From contig CAWDDE010000006.1 in NCBI GenBank assembly GCA_963801055.1, positions 267,277 through 331,276 of the forward strand: a stretch of DNA of 64,000 nucleotides. Reading direction: 5' to 3'. The notes under the pieces are model-generated. The model saw only the letters and a list, made by a program, of their open reading frames with translations, made no database searches and was not told the origin of the DNA. This document shows, in pieces, positions 57,252 to 64,000 of the stretch (position 1 is its first letter; each line of letters opens with the position of its first letter). This DNA comes from DASUPK01 sp963801055. GTDB taxonomy: Bacteria > Actinomycetota > Thermoleophilia > Solirubrobacterales > 70-9. Made by a program: the position numbers and the translations under genes.

Positions 57252-58218
57252 GAAGTGGAGCGGCGATTCTTGCCGCGGCCGCCTCGATCTCCTCGAGGGT
57301 GCCCGCTTCGGCGACCGAGGCGAGCCCGAACCGCGCGATCAGATCGCGAGCCAGCGCGACCTGGCCGACGATTGCGTGCAGCGGCACACCTGCGGCTCGG
57401 CAGCGCCGGGCGATCTCGCCGGTCAGTTTGCCCTCCAGGCTCTGATCGTCCAGTCGCCCCTCGCCGGTGATCACCGCGTCGGCTTCCTCCAGCCGGCGGT
57501 CGAAGCCCAGCACACCGAGGACGAAAGTCGCCCCCGGCACGAGGTGCGCGCCGAACGCCGCCCAGAGACCACCCGAGAGCCCTCCGGCCGCGCCGGTCAT
57601 CGCCCGCTCGCGAGGATCCCGGGGCAGAGCGCCGGCCATGGCAACGAGCCTCCGAGTGAGCTCCTCCACCTGTTCGGGAGAGGCGCCCTTCTGCGCGGCG
57701 AACACCTCGGCGGCGCGCTCGAAGGGCACCGTGGTGTCGCAGAGCACCTCGAGCTTGGCGTCTCGCAGGCCGCCCGCGGCCTCGATCGCGTCGATGGCCC
57801 CCCTGCCTCCGTCGGTCGTCGCGCTGCCGCCCGCGGCCACCAGGATCCGGTCGGCGCCCGCTTCGATCGCCGCGGCGATCAGCTCCCCCGTCCCGGCGCT
57901 GCTGGCGGCGATCGGATCGCGCTCGGCGGGTTCGACCCGGCCGAGCCCCGAGGCCGCCGCGGTCTCCACCACGGCGCTCCTCCGCTCTGGAATCACTGCG
58001 AATCTCGCCTGGATCGGGCGCCCGAGTGGATCGTGCGCGGCGGCGGTGCGCAGCTCGCCCCCCAGGGCGGAGACGAGGATCTCGGCCGTCCCCTCACCGC
58101 CGTCGGCGGCGGGAGAGAGGTCGGCCTGGGCGCCCGCGCTCCTGACCCCCGTCCCGATCGCCTCGGCGACCTGCGTGGCGCCGAGCGTGCCTTTGAACGC
58201 GTCGGGCGCTACGAGAAA
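57244..58218 (-). CDS. Glycerate 2-kinase (GarK/GlxK family), no canonical start codon visible
   Basis: The frame is open from the end of the acyl-CoA ligase: FLVAPDAFKGTLGATQVAEA, the classic N-terminus of glycerate kinase II, then SPAADGGEGTAEILVSALGG, GRVEPAERDPIAASSAGTGE, DRILVAAGGSATTDGGRGAI, GAAGGLSGGLWAAFGAHLVP and DAVITGEGRLDDQSLEGKLT. It phosphorylates D-glycerate to 2-phosphoglycerate. No ATG, GTG or TTG occurs in frame before FLVAPD; the first is GTG 57996, deep inside the fold. The start was probably lost by an indel next to the ligase stop (TAG 58220-58222). About 325 residues. Confidence 0.8.
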   Translation of the reverse strand, partial: FLVAPDAFKGTLGATQVAEAIGTGVRSAGAQADLSPAADGGEGTAEILVSALGGELRTAAAHDPLGRPIQARFAVIPERRSAVVETAAASGLGRVEPAERDPIAASSAGTGELIAAAIEAGADRILVAAGGSATTDGGRGAIDAIEAAGGLRDAKLEVLCDTTVPFERAAEVFAAQKGASPEQVEELTRRLVAMAGALPRDPRERAMTGAAGGLSGGLWAAFGAHLVPGATFVLGVLGFDRRLEEADAVITGEGRLDDQSLEGKLTGEIARRCRAAGVPLHAIVGQVALARDLIARFGLASVAEAGTLEEIEAAAARIAAPLRG

Positions 58219-58219
58219 G

Positions 58220-60037
58220 CTAGGCGTAGAGAGCCTCGATGTCCTGCTCGTACTTGTCGGCGACCACGTTGCGCTTCACCTTCATGGTCGGGGTCAGTTC
58301 GCCGGTCTCCTGAGAGAGGTCGTGCGGCAGGATCTCGAACTTCTTCACCTGCTCGACCCGGGCGAACTTCTCATTGACCTTGTCGAGGTGCTCCTGGATG
58401 AGCGCCCTCACGCCCTCGTGGCGCCTCAGGTCTTCCAGATCGGTCGGCCAGCCATTCTCCTCGGCGAGCTTCGCGCACTCCTCCATGTCGAGCGTGATCA
58501 GCGCGACCAGGTACGGCCGCCGATCGCCGATCACGACGCACTGAGAGACGTACGGGCTCTGCTTGATCTCGGCCTCGAGGTTCGCCGGGGTGATGTTCTT
58601 CCCGCCCGCGGTGATGATGATGTCCTTCTTGCGTCCGGTGATCGAGAGATAACCGTCCTCGTCCAGCTCTCCAATGTCGCCGGTGTGCAGCCAGCCATCC
58701 TCGAGCGCCTCCCGGGTCGCCTCCTCGTTCTTGTAGTAGCCCTGAAAGATGTTCGGGCCCTTGACCAGGATCTCGCCGTCGTCGGCGATCCTGATCTCGT
58801 CGCCCTTGAACGCCCGTCCGACCTTGCCGAACTTGAAGGCGTGGGGCCGCGCCACCGTCGCCGCGGTCGAGGTCTCCGTCATGCCCCATCCCTCGAGGAT
58901 CAGAACGCCGGCCGCGTCGAAGAAGCGCAGGATCTCCGGATTGATCGGGGCGGCGCCCGTGACGCAGTTCTTGATCCGTCCCCCGAACAGGCCGCGGATC
59001 TTGGACAGCACCTGCCTGTCGGCGATCTCGTACTGCTTGCGCAGCAGGAAGCCGGTCGGCTTGCCGGCGCGCTCGCGCTCGCGAACCCGCTGGCCGACGC
59101 TGATCGCCCAGTTGAAGACGAGCTTCTTGAGACCGCCGGACTTCTCCACCTCGCTCGTCGCGGCGGTGTAGATCTTCTCGAAGATCCGCGGCACCGACGG
59201 GAAGTAGTCGGGCTTGACCTCGGCAAGGTTGGGAATGATCTTCAACGGGTCGCGCTCCCAGTAGGCGATGTTGCCGCCCAGGTCGAAGCTCAGGAGCTGG
59301 ATCAGCAGGGCGAACGAGTGGGCTAAGGGGAGGAAGAGATAGGTGGTCGTGTTCCGCTCGAGGACGCTCTCATCGAGCGCCATGGTCACCATCGAGCGGT
59401 AATTGCCGTGAGAGATGACGCAGCCCTTCGGCGGGCCGGTCGTCCCTGACGTGTAGATGAACGTGGAGATGTCATCCGGGGTGACCGACTGCCAACGCTG
59501 CTCCCATTCAGAATCCGACCGTGACTGCCCGGCCTCGACGAGCTCGTCCATGGAAATCGCGCTGCCGCCGGAGCCCTCCATGCGGATCACGTGCTCGAGC
59601 TTGGGAACCCGATCGCGGATCTCGTCGATTTTTGCCAGCTGCTCCGAGTCCTCGACGATCACCGCCTTGGCGTCGGAGTTCTCGATCACGTACTGGCACT
59701 CGTCGGGGGAGTTGGTCTGGTAGATCGGCACGACCACGGCGCCGACGCTGAGCGCCGCGAAGTCGAAGTAGGTCCACTCGGGGCGGGTATTGGCGAGGAT
59801 GGAGACCTTGTCGCCCTTCTCGATCCCCAGCTCCATCAGGCCGAGCGCGAGACGGCGAACGATGTCTCCAACCTCGCGATAGGTCTTCGACACCCACTCG
59901 CCGGAGGAATCCTTGTAGGTGACGGCCTTCAGGTCGCCGTGTCGCTCGGCGGCGCGCGGCGCGAGGTCGGCACAGGTCTTGCTCTGCGTACTGGACTCCG
60001 CGGCACTGCCCGCGGCCGCGACGGTCGCTGTCTCCAT
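58220..60037 (-). CDS. Long-chain fatty-acid-CoA ligase (AMP-forming)
   Basis: About 605 residues from ATG 60037, preceded by AAGGAG. ANL-superfamily motifs: TFIYTSGTTGPPKGCVISHG (A3 P-loop), RTKxx-like FLPLAHSFALLIQL, EGWGMTETSTAATVARPHAF (A5), DGWLHTGDIGELDEDGYLSI (A7/A8), GRKKDIIITAGGKNITPANL (A8 hinge) and a C-terminal lid lysine in PTMKVKRNVVADKYEQDIEA. Activates long-chain fatty acids to acyl-CoA (FadD15-like). A start at 60091 is possible but adds no conserved sequence. Leads an operon with glycerate kinase and SDR. Confidence 0.92.
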   Translation of the reverse strand: METATVAAAGSAAESSTQSKTCADLAPRAAERHGDLKAVTYKDSSGEWVSKTYREVGDIVRRLALGLMELGIEKGDKVSILANTRPEWTYFDFAALSVGAVVVPIYQTNSPDECQYVIENSDAKAVIVEDSEQLAKIDEIRDRVPKLEHVIRMEGSGGSAISMDELVEAGQSRSDSEWEQRWQSVTPDDISTFIYTSGTTGPPKGCVISHGNYRSMVTMALDESVLERNTTTYLFLPLAHSFALLIQLLSFDLGGNIAYWERDPLKIIPNLAEVKPDYFPSVPRIFEKIYTAATSEVEKSGGLKKLVFNWAISVGQRVRERERAGKPTGFLLRKQYEIADRQVLSKIRGLFGGRIKNCVTGAAPINPEILRFFDAAGVLILEGWGMTETSTAATVARPHAFKFGKVGRAFKGDEIRIADDGEILVKGPNIFQGYYKNEEATREALEDGWLHTGDIGELDEDGYLSITGRKKDIIITAGGKNITPANLEAEIKQSPYVSQCVVIGDRRPYLVALITLDMEECAKLAEENGWPTDLEDLRRHEGVRALIQEHLDKVNEKFARVEQVKKFEILPHDLSQETGELTPTMKVKRNVVADKYEQDIEALYA

Positions 60038-60179
60038 CTCTCCTTGATTCCTTTGGTGCGAGGGTACGCCGCGGCCGGAGACCAGGCGCAACCCGTTTAT
60101 GTTGGTTGCCGCCTATCGCGGCCGGAGGACGGAGTGTATTAGGAGGCTGGCTGTGCAGCCAAAGTGACGCTGGTCGCGT

Positions 60180-60356
60180 CTACGCGGTGGCCTGCTTGTT
60201 CTGAGCCTGGAACGCCCGGAGCGAGGATTCGAAGAGAGTCCTGTCGATTCGACCCTTGAGGACCGGCACATTCATCTCGATGCACTTGGTCAGCACATCG
60301 CGCCGCTTCATGTGCAGCTCCTCGGCGAGCTCGGTGGGCGTCAGGTGAACGGACAT
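60180..60356 (-). CDS. Small helical protein resembling the IF-2 N-terminal / helix-turn-helix fold
   Basis: 58 residues from ATG 60356: MSVHLTPTELAEELHMKRRD, VLTKCIEMNVPVLKGRIDRT, LFESSLRAFQAQNKQ. The pattern LTPTELAEELxMKRRDVLxK resembles the small IF2_N-type or MerR-like DNA-binding helices. GAGGAGAGGAG lies 8 bases upstream, which favours this ATG over the GTG at 60365. A strong promoter precedes it, making a short, well-expressed transcript. Lies ahead of the acyl-CoA ligase on the same strand. Function unknown; RNA or DNA binding is a guess from the fold pattern. Confidence 0.6.
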   Translation of the reverse strand: MSVHLTPTELAEELHMKRRDVLTKCIEMNVPVLKGRIDRTLFESSLRAFQAQNKQATA

Positions 60357-60393
60357 ATGAGCCACTCCTCTCCTCGTGAACGCCGGATACCGA

Positions 60394-60421
60394 TGTATAT
60401 CGCTTCACGGCGACGTGTCAA
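60394..60421 (-). promoter_or_regulatory. Housekeeping-sigma promoter for the small protein (and perhaps the acyl-CoA ligase operon)
   Basis: Minus strand TTGACA (60416-60421) and TATACA (60394-60399) with a 16-base spacer. A run of six A follows on the upstream side, UP-element-like. Confidence 0.65.
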
Positions 60422-60463
60422 TCTTTTTTGTGCAAGTTGCGGGGGTTTTGGATGGCTTCGTCC

Positions 60464-61225
60464 CTAAATGGGGTTCGGGACGTCGATGAACTCCTGGTCG
60501 AGGGCGAAGCGTTCCGCGACCAGCTCTCCGAGGCGCCGGATGCCGAAGGTCTCGGTCGCGTAATGGCCCCCGGCGAGAAAGTGGACTCCATACTCGCGGG
60601 CCTCTCCCATCACGGGCTCGGTTGGCTCGCCGGTGATCAGGGCGTCGAGCCCCAGCGGTCCGGCCTCGTGGATCGCGAAGCCCCCACCGCCTGAGACGAT
60701 GCCGACGCTCGAGATCCGCTGCGGCCCGGCGTCGAAGACGAGCGGCTCACGCCCGACCGCCTCCGCGAGCCGCCGCCGGAGCTCGGCGAGATCGATCGGC
60801 TCGGCGGATCGGCCGATCAGGCCGACGGCCGATCCCTTCGCCTCGCCGAAGGGGCGCTCGTCCGGCGTCAGTCCGAGCGCATCACGGAGGAGCGCATTGT
60901 TCCCGATCTCTGGATGGGCGTCGAGCGGCAGGTGGTAGGCGACCAGCGAGACGCCGGCGCAGAGGAGGGCCCGCAGCCGCGCCGCCATTGGTGTCGATAG
61001 CGGCGTCGCCTCTGAGCCCCAGAGCAGTCCATGGTGGGTGAGGACGAGCTGAGCGCCTGATTCGATCGCGGTCTCGAGCAGCTCGAGGTTGGCAGAGACG
61101 CCGGTGGCTAACTTGTCCACCTCCTCCGCACCCGGCACCTGGAGGCCGTTCGGCCCGTAGTCATCGAAGGAGGCGCTGTCGAGGAGCTCGTCGCAGAAGG
61201 CGATGATCTCGTCGAGCGACGCCAC
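60464..61225 (-). CDS. Nif3-like dinuclear metal centre protein (GTP cyclohydrolase I type 2 family)
   Basis: 253 residues from GTG 61225: DDYGPNGLQVPGAEEVDKLA, QLVLTHHGLLWGSEATPLST with metal ligands His64 and His65, SLVAYHLPLDAHPEIGNNAL, then GIVSGGGGFAIHEAGPLGLD and HFLAGGHYATETFGIRRLGE carrying the second set of ligands. Conserved in nearly all life but of uncertain function. This is the short form, lacking the CutA1-like insert domain. Divergent from the DsbA-like gene, 28 bases between starts. Confidence 0.9.
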   Translation of the reverse strand: MASLDEIIAFCDELLDSASFDDYGPNGLQVPGAEEVDKLATGVSANLELLETAIESGAQLVLTHHGLLWGSEATPLSTPMAARLRALLCAGVSLVAYHLPLDAHPEIGNNALLRDALGLTPDERPFGEAKGSAVGLIGRSAEPIDLAELRRRLAEAVGREPLVFDAGPQRISSVGIVSGGGGFAIHEAGPLGLDALITGEPTEPVMGEAREYGVHFLAGGHYATETFGIRRLGELVAERFALDQEFIDVPNPI

Positions 61226-61253
61226 CGGCTCAGCCTAATGGTGCGCCTCTACC

Positions 61254-61968
61254 ATGCCGAGCCCCGTGGCAGAGGATCCACCCCGCAGACGCCCCCGGCT
61301 CGTCGGGCTGGTCGTGCTGGCGGCGTGCCTGGGCCTGCTCGGCTTTGCGATTGTCAGCCTCTCGGTCGGCACGGGCGACTCCGGGCAGATCAAGATCACG
61401 GGGGCCGAGGAGACGCAGAGCCTTCTCGGAGGGATCCAGCAGGACGGTGCCCGCTTGGGCCCGGGGGATTCCCCCGTGACGGTCCAGGTCTTCAGCGATC
61501 TGCAGTGCGACCCGTGCTCCGAGTGGTATCGCGACGTCGTCGTGCCGCTGATCCGCGGGCCCGTGCGGGAGGGAGATATCCAGATGATCTTCCACCACTT
61601 CCCGATGACCGAATCCGGCTTCGGGCTGGCCTCCTACGGGGCGGTCGCCGCCGCCAAGCAGGACTACGAGTGGCAGTTCATCCAGCTCTTCTACGCGAAC
61701 CAGGAGGAGGCGAAGAAGCGCGGGGCCACCCAGGAGTTCCTGGACAACGTCGCCCGCGGCGATCCTCAACTTCAACGTCGAGCAGTGGCAGCAGGACGAG
61801 CAGGACGACGACGTTCAGCGAACGCTTGAGGAGGACGACAACCTCTCGGCCGAGCGTCGGCTGCCCGCCCAGCCAGCCGTGGTCGTGGGCGGGCCGAACG
61901 GCACCGAGCAGCTGATCGAGTCGCCGTCCCTCGAGGAGGTCACCTCGGCGATCTCGCAGGTGAGCTGA
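61254..61968 (+). CDS. Membrane-anchored DsbA-family thioredoxin-fold protein, one frameshift
   Basis: N-terminal anchor: RRRPRLVGLVVLAACLGLLG, FAIVSLSVG, then VTVQVFSDLQCDPCSEWYRD with the active-site CDPC (Cys85, Cys88), IQMIFHHFPMTESGFGLASY, FIQLFYANQEEAKKRGA. After a one-base shift near 61757 it continues ILNFNVEQWQQDEQDDDVQR, PAQPAVVVGGPNGTEQLIES to TGA 61966-61968. About 237 residues. Extracytoplasmic thiol-disulfide exchange is expected. GTG 61266 is an alternative start, 10 bases after TACCAT (61250-61255), a leaderless arrangement seen elsewhere here. Confidence 0.82.
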
Positions 61969-62082
61969 CCGGTCGGTGTTCGGGGCGTGACGCGCAAGCG
62001 CGCCCTGATCGCGTCCCCCTGGCGTTGAAAAGGCGAAGCCGGCGTCGCTGAGGCGCGGTATTCTTGCGTGCTGGGTAGTTGC

Positions 62083-62817
62083 ATGAGGAATTGGGGCCAT
62101 CAGACGCGAGTCCGCCCTGGGTCGCGTGTCCGGCTTGAGCCTGGATCGCATCGCACCCCGCACGACGGCGTCTGCATCGTCGAGCTCGCCTCCATCGTGG
62201 GCGGTGAGCGATTCTCCGACCGTCCTCGCTGCGTCTGCCCAGTGCTCGCCGCCTTCCTGCGCGGCTGGAACGACCGGGCGAGCTATGCGGACCGCCAGCG
62301 CCTCGAGCCGTATGCCGCAGTGGTCGTGGGCACCGGGGGATCCCGCACGATCAGCCGGATCCGGCGCGACATCTGCCTGAGCTGGGCGGGCGCTGACCTC
62401 GACCGGGGAGCGCTCCGCCGGGTTGCCGGGCGCCTCAGGATGCGGGCGCGGATCGCCTGGACCGTGGGCGTCTGGCCGTCGATCAGGCTGTGGGAGGGTG
62501 CCGGTGCCTATGCGGCCCGGGTGTGCATCGCGCGGGGCGGAACCGATGAGGCGTTCGCTCTGCTCGATCTCCTGCTCGGCGTCGGGTCGTCACCCACAGC
62601 GAACTCGTCGAATGGCAACGGAAGCGGCAACGGCAATAGGAACGACCATCGCGCGGATGAGCTCGCGATCAGGGCGGGGATCATCGCCCGCGAGCGCGGT
62701 AACCCGGAGGAAGCTAGAACCCCCGCCGCTCGCGGATCCGGTTCAGTGACCGCCGCAGATGGGGATCGCCCCCCCGATTCGCGAGCCCGGCCGCGAGACG
62801 CACGTTCCTCACGGTGA
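62083..62817 (+). CDS. Conserved-looking hypothetical protein with Asn/Gly-rich linker
   Basis: From ATG 62083: a variable start, then DGVCIVELASIVGGERFSDR, CVCPVLAAFLRGWNDRASYA, DRQRLEPYAAVVVGTGGSRT, RIRRDICLSWAGADLDRGAL, and a run TANSSNGNGSGNGNRN before DELAIRAGIIARERGNP. The first block (VELAS--GGE-FSD-P--VCPV---FLR--NDR) is familiar from actinobacterial hypothetical proteins, but I know no function. The true end is uncertain: TAG in the next frame at 62715-62717 would overlap the convergent gene's stop, and a frameshift is plausible. Confidence 0.5.
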   Translation: MRNWGHQTRVRPGSRVRLEPGSHRTPHDGVCIVELASIVGGERFSDRPRCVCPVLAAFLRGWNDRASYADRQRLEPYAAVVVGTGGSRTISRIRRDICLSWAGADLDRGALRRVAGRLRMRARIAWTVGVWPSIRLWEGAGAYAARVCIARGGTDEAFALLDLLLGVGSSPTANSSNGNGSGNGNRNDHRADELAIRAGIIARERGNPEEARTPAARGSGSVTAADGDRPPDSRARPRDARSSR

Positions 62818-62965
62818 AGATCGCGACCAGGGCGCAGACCACCGCAGTGAGGGCTGCGACCTGCCCGGGCGGGATCGTCGCGAGCGCGACGAAGAAGACG
62901 TAGAGCACGATCGTCCCGATCACGACGATCCAGAAAGACAAACGCAGGCGACGCATCACTCCCAT
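62714..62965 (-). CDS. Small membrane protein of unknown function
   Basis: 83 residues: MGVMRRLRLSFWIVVIGTIV, LYVFFVALATIPPGQVAALT, AVVCALVAIFTVRNVRLAAG, then a basic tail (GDPHLRRSLNRIRERRGF). Two transmembrane helices. Similar in plan to the protein at 48743 but with no clear sequence identity. No named family recognised. Convergent with the hypothetical gene upstream on the plus strand. Confidence 0.55.
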   Translation of the reverse strand: MGVMRRLRLSFWIVVIGTIVLYVFFVALATIPPGQVAALTAVVCALVAIFTVRNVRLAAGLANRGGDPHLRRSLNRIRERRGF

Positions 62966-63119
62966 GAGACCGGGATCCAGCGTACCGGACGCGGCTGACC
63001 CGTCGGCGCGTCGGGCGCTGCCGGTGTGGAGTGCGTCGTTCGGCGACGCGTTCGACCCGCGGGTTCGCCCCGCCCCGGTTGGCTAACCTGCGCCCCAGAC
63101 CGGGGAGGGACGGAATCAA

Positions 63120-64000
63120 ATGGAGGGCTGTTTGGAGCGCTGGCCCGCGAGCAGAGTCAACCAAACCCGTGCCTGGTGGCTGACCGCCGCCGTAGCCGTG
63201 CTCGGCCTCGGCATGGCCGCGGCCGCGCCCGCGCATGCCTCCGTGACGATCGGCCAGCTTCCCACGGCGGCGCCGTCGCCCCGCTGCACGGTCGATGCCG
63301 ATTACCTGCAGCCCAGCGTTACGGGAGGCAACCTCTACATAGCCCGCCAGGCTGGGACGATCACCTCCTGGTCGACCAACTCCTTCAACTCCGGGGCGAC
63401 GTACGTGTTCAAAGTCTTTCGCAGGACGGGCGACCCCGATGTCTTCCAGGTCATCGCCCACTCCGAGCCCCACTCTCTGCTGCCTGGGCTGAACACCGTC
63501 CCGGTCAGCATCCCGGTCAGGTCCGGTGACATGATCGGCATCAACGAGAGCGGAGCCCCGAACTCCTGCACCTTCGTGATGCCCGGAGACTCGGTCCTCA
63601 GCCACCCCGGGGACCTCTCCGATGGCGCTGCGGGCGAATTCAGCGCCGTGGACGATGTTCGCCTCAACCTCTCCGCCGTACTCGTCCCCTCCAACGAATT
63701 CACGCTCGGGACCGTGACGCGTGACCGCCGCCGCGGATCAGCCAGCCTGACTGCCTACGTCTCCAATCCCGGTCTGGTGACGATCTCCGGCAAGGGCCTG
63801 AAGCGCCAGGTTGCGAAGACCGTCGCCGTGCCGGGGCCCGTCCCCTTCCAGATCGCCTCGGCCGGAAGCTTCAAGCGCAGACTCGAACGGAAGGGCAAGG
63901 TGGCCGTCAACCCGACAGTCACCTTCTACCCCGCCGGCGGGGACCCGGCCAGCAAGTCGATCACGGTCAGGCTGAGAATGCGCAGACACCCGCAACTCGT
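63120..64000 (+). CDS. Secreted protein of unknown function (runs off the right edge)
   Basis: ATG 63120 opens a frame with no stop before the window end (293 codons). Signal peptide: WWLTAAVAVLGLGMAAAAPA then HA, cleaved before SVTIGQLPT. Mature part is rich in Thr, Ser, Val and Gly with strand-like spacing (TVDADYLQPSVTGGNLYIAR, GATYVFKVFRRTGDPDVFQV, GLNTVPVSIPVRSGDMIGIN) and two cysteines about 110 residues apart, then an Ig-like-looking segment LTAYVSNPGLVTISGKGLKR. I do not recognise a family by name. The length and start agree with an exported cell-surface protein. Confidence 0.7.
   Translation, partial: MEGCLERWPASRVNQTRAWWLTAAVAVLGLGMAAAAPAHASVTIGQLPTAAPSPRCTVDADYLQPSVTGGNLYIARQAGTITSWSTNSFNSGATYVFKVFRRTGDPDVFQVIAHSEPHSLLPGLNTVPVSIPVRSGDMIGINESGAPNSCTFVMPGDSVLSHPGDLSDGAAGEFSAVDDVRLNLSAVLVPSNEFTLGTVTRDRRRGSASLTAYVSNPGLVTISGKGLKRQVAKTVAVPGPVPFQIASAGSFKRRLERKGKVAVNPTVTFYPAGGDPASKSITVRLRMRRHPQL

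Noticed and set aside
56845..58377. 510-codon plus-strand frame opposite the SDR and glycerate kinase
   Set aside because: Shadow of two recognised genes on the other strand.
57467..59326. 619-codon plus-strand frame opposite glycerate kinase and the acyl-CoA ligase
   Set aside because: The minus-strand frames carry clear enzyme motifs; the plus frame has none.

Overview
The window is high-GC DNA from a bacterium, most likely an actinomycetotal lineage of the Thermoleophilia type (Solirubrobacterales/Gaiellales-like). This rests on the merged order of the ribosomal and RNA polymerase operons, zinc-type S14 and S4, frequent GTG/TTG starts, many stop/start overlaps and apparently leaderless promoters. 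The assignment is inferred from gene content, not from a tree. No tRNA, rRNA or CRISPR array was seen.

Region 1 (1-11757) is accessory: a cell-surface glycan locus with a partial methyltransferase, three GT2 glycosyltransferases, a polysaccharide deacetylase, two GT4 glycosyltransferases and a polyprenyl-phosphate sugar-1-phosphate transferase. Among them lie a broken GDP-mannose 3,5-epimerase fragment, two FkbM-type methyltransferase homologues carrying several frameshifts, a 292-bp insertion-sequence remnant that keeps both inverted ends, and a frameshifted secreted protein.

Region 2 (11973-23738) is rpmG-secE-nusG-rplK-rplA-[L10 leader]-rplJ-rplL-[promoter]-rpoB-rpoC, ended by a large hairpin. 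Region 3 (23869-26325) holds a VOC protein with an in-frame stop, a small membrane protein, an AbiEi/DUF559-type gene with a palindrome at its start, and a HAD phosphatase. Region 4 (26401-32390) is the str operon (rpsL-rpsG-fusA-tuf), split by two antisense paralogous membrane-protein genes. Region 5 (32543-45670) is the S10/spc series through secY-adk-map. Region 6 (45809-48746) is rpmJ-rpsM-rpsK-rpsD-rpoA-rplQ.

Region 7 (48743-64000) is mixed housekeeping: truA, a ZIP transporter under a palindromic operator-like site, surE-ligA, dacB, a patatin, an operon of fatty acyl-CoA ligase, glycerate kinase and SDR, Nif3, a DsbA-like protein, small hypotheticals, and a secreted protein running off the edge.

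Two themes cut across the window. First, many translation and transcription proteins carry long charged low-complexity tails: L22 has a lysine/alanine-rich N-terminus, S17 an acidic one, L5 an acidic C-terminus, L3 an acidic insert, and L1, L10, RpoB and RpoC acidic tails. Second, single-base frameshifts interrupt indispensable genes (secE, rplK, rplA, rplJ, rpoC at least six times, rpsQ, rpsE). The reading is therefore that this assembly has indel errors, concentrated before about 25 kb, and frameshifts in accessory genes there should not be taken as pseudogenisation without checking. The epimerase fragment, the second FkbM copy and the IS remnant are also truncated, so they are probably real remnants.
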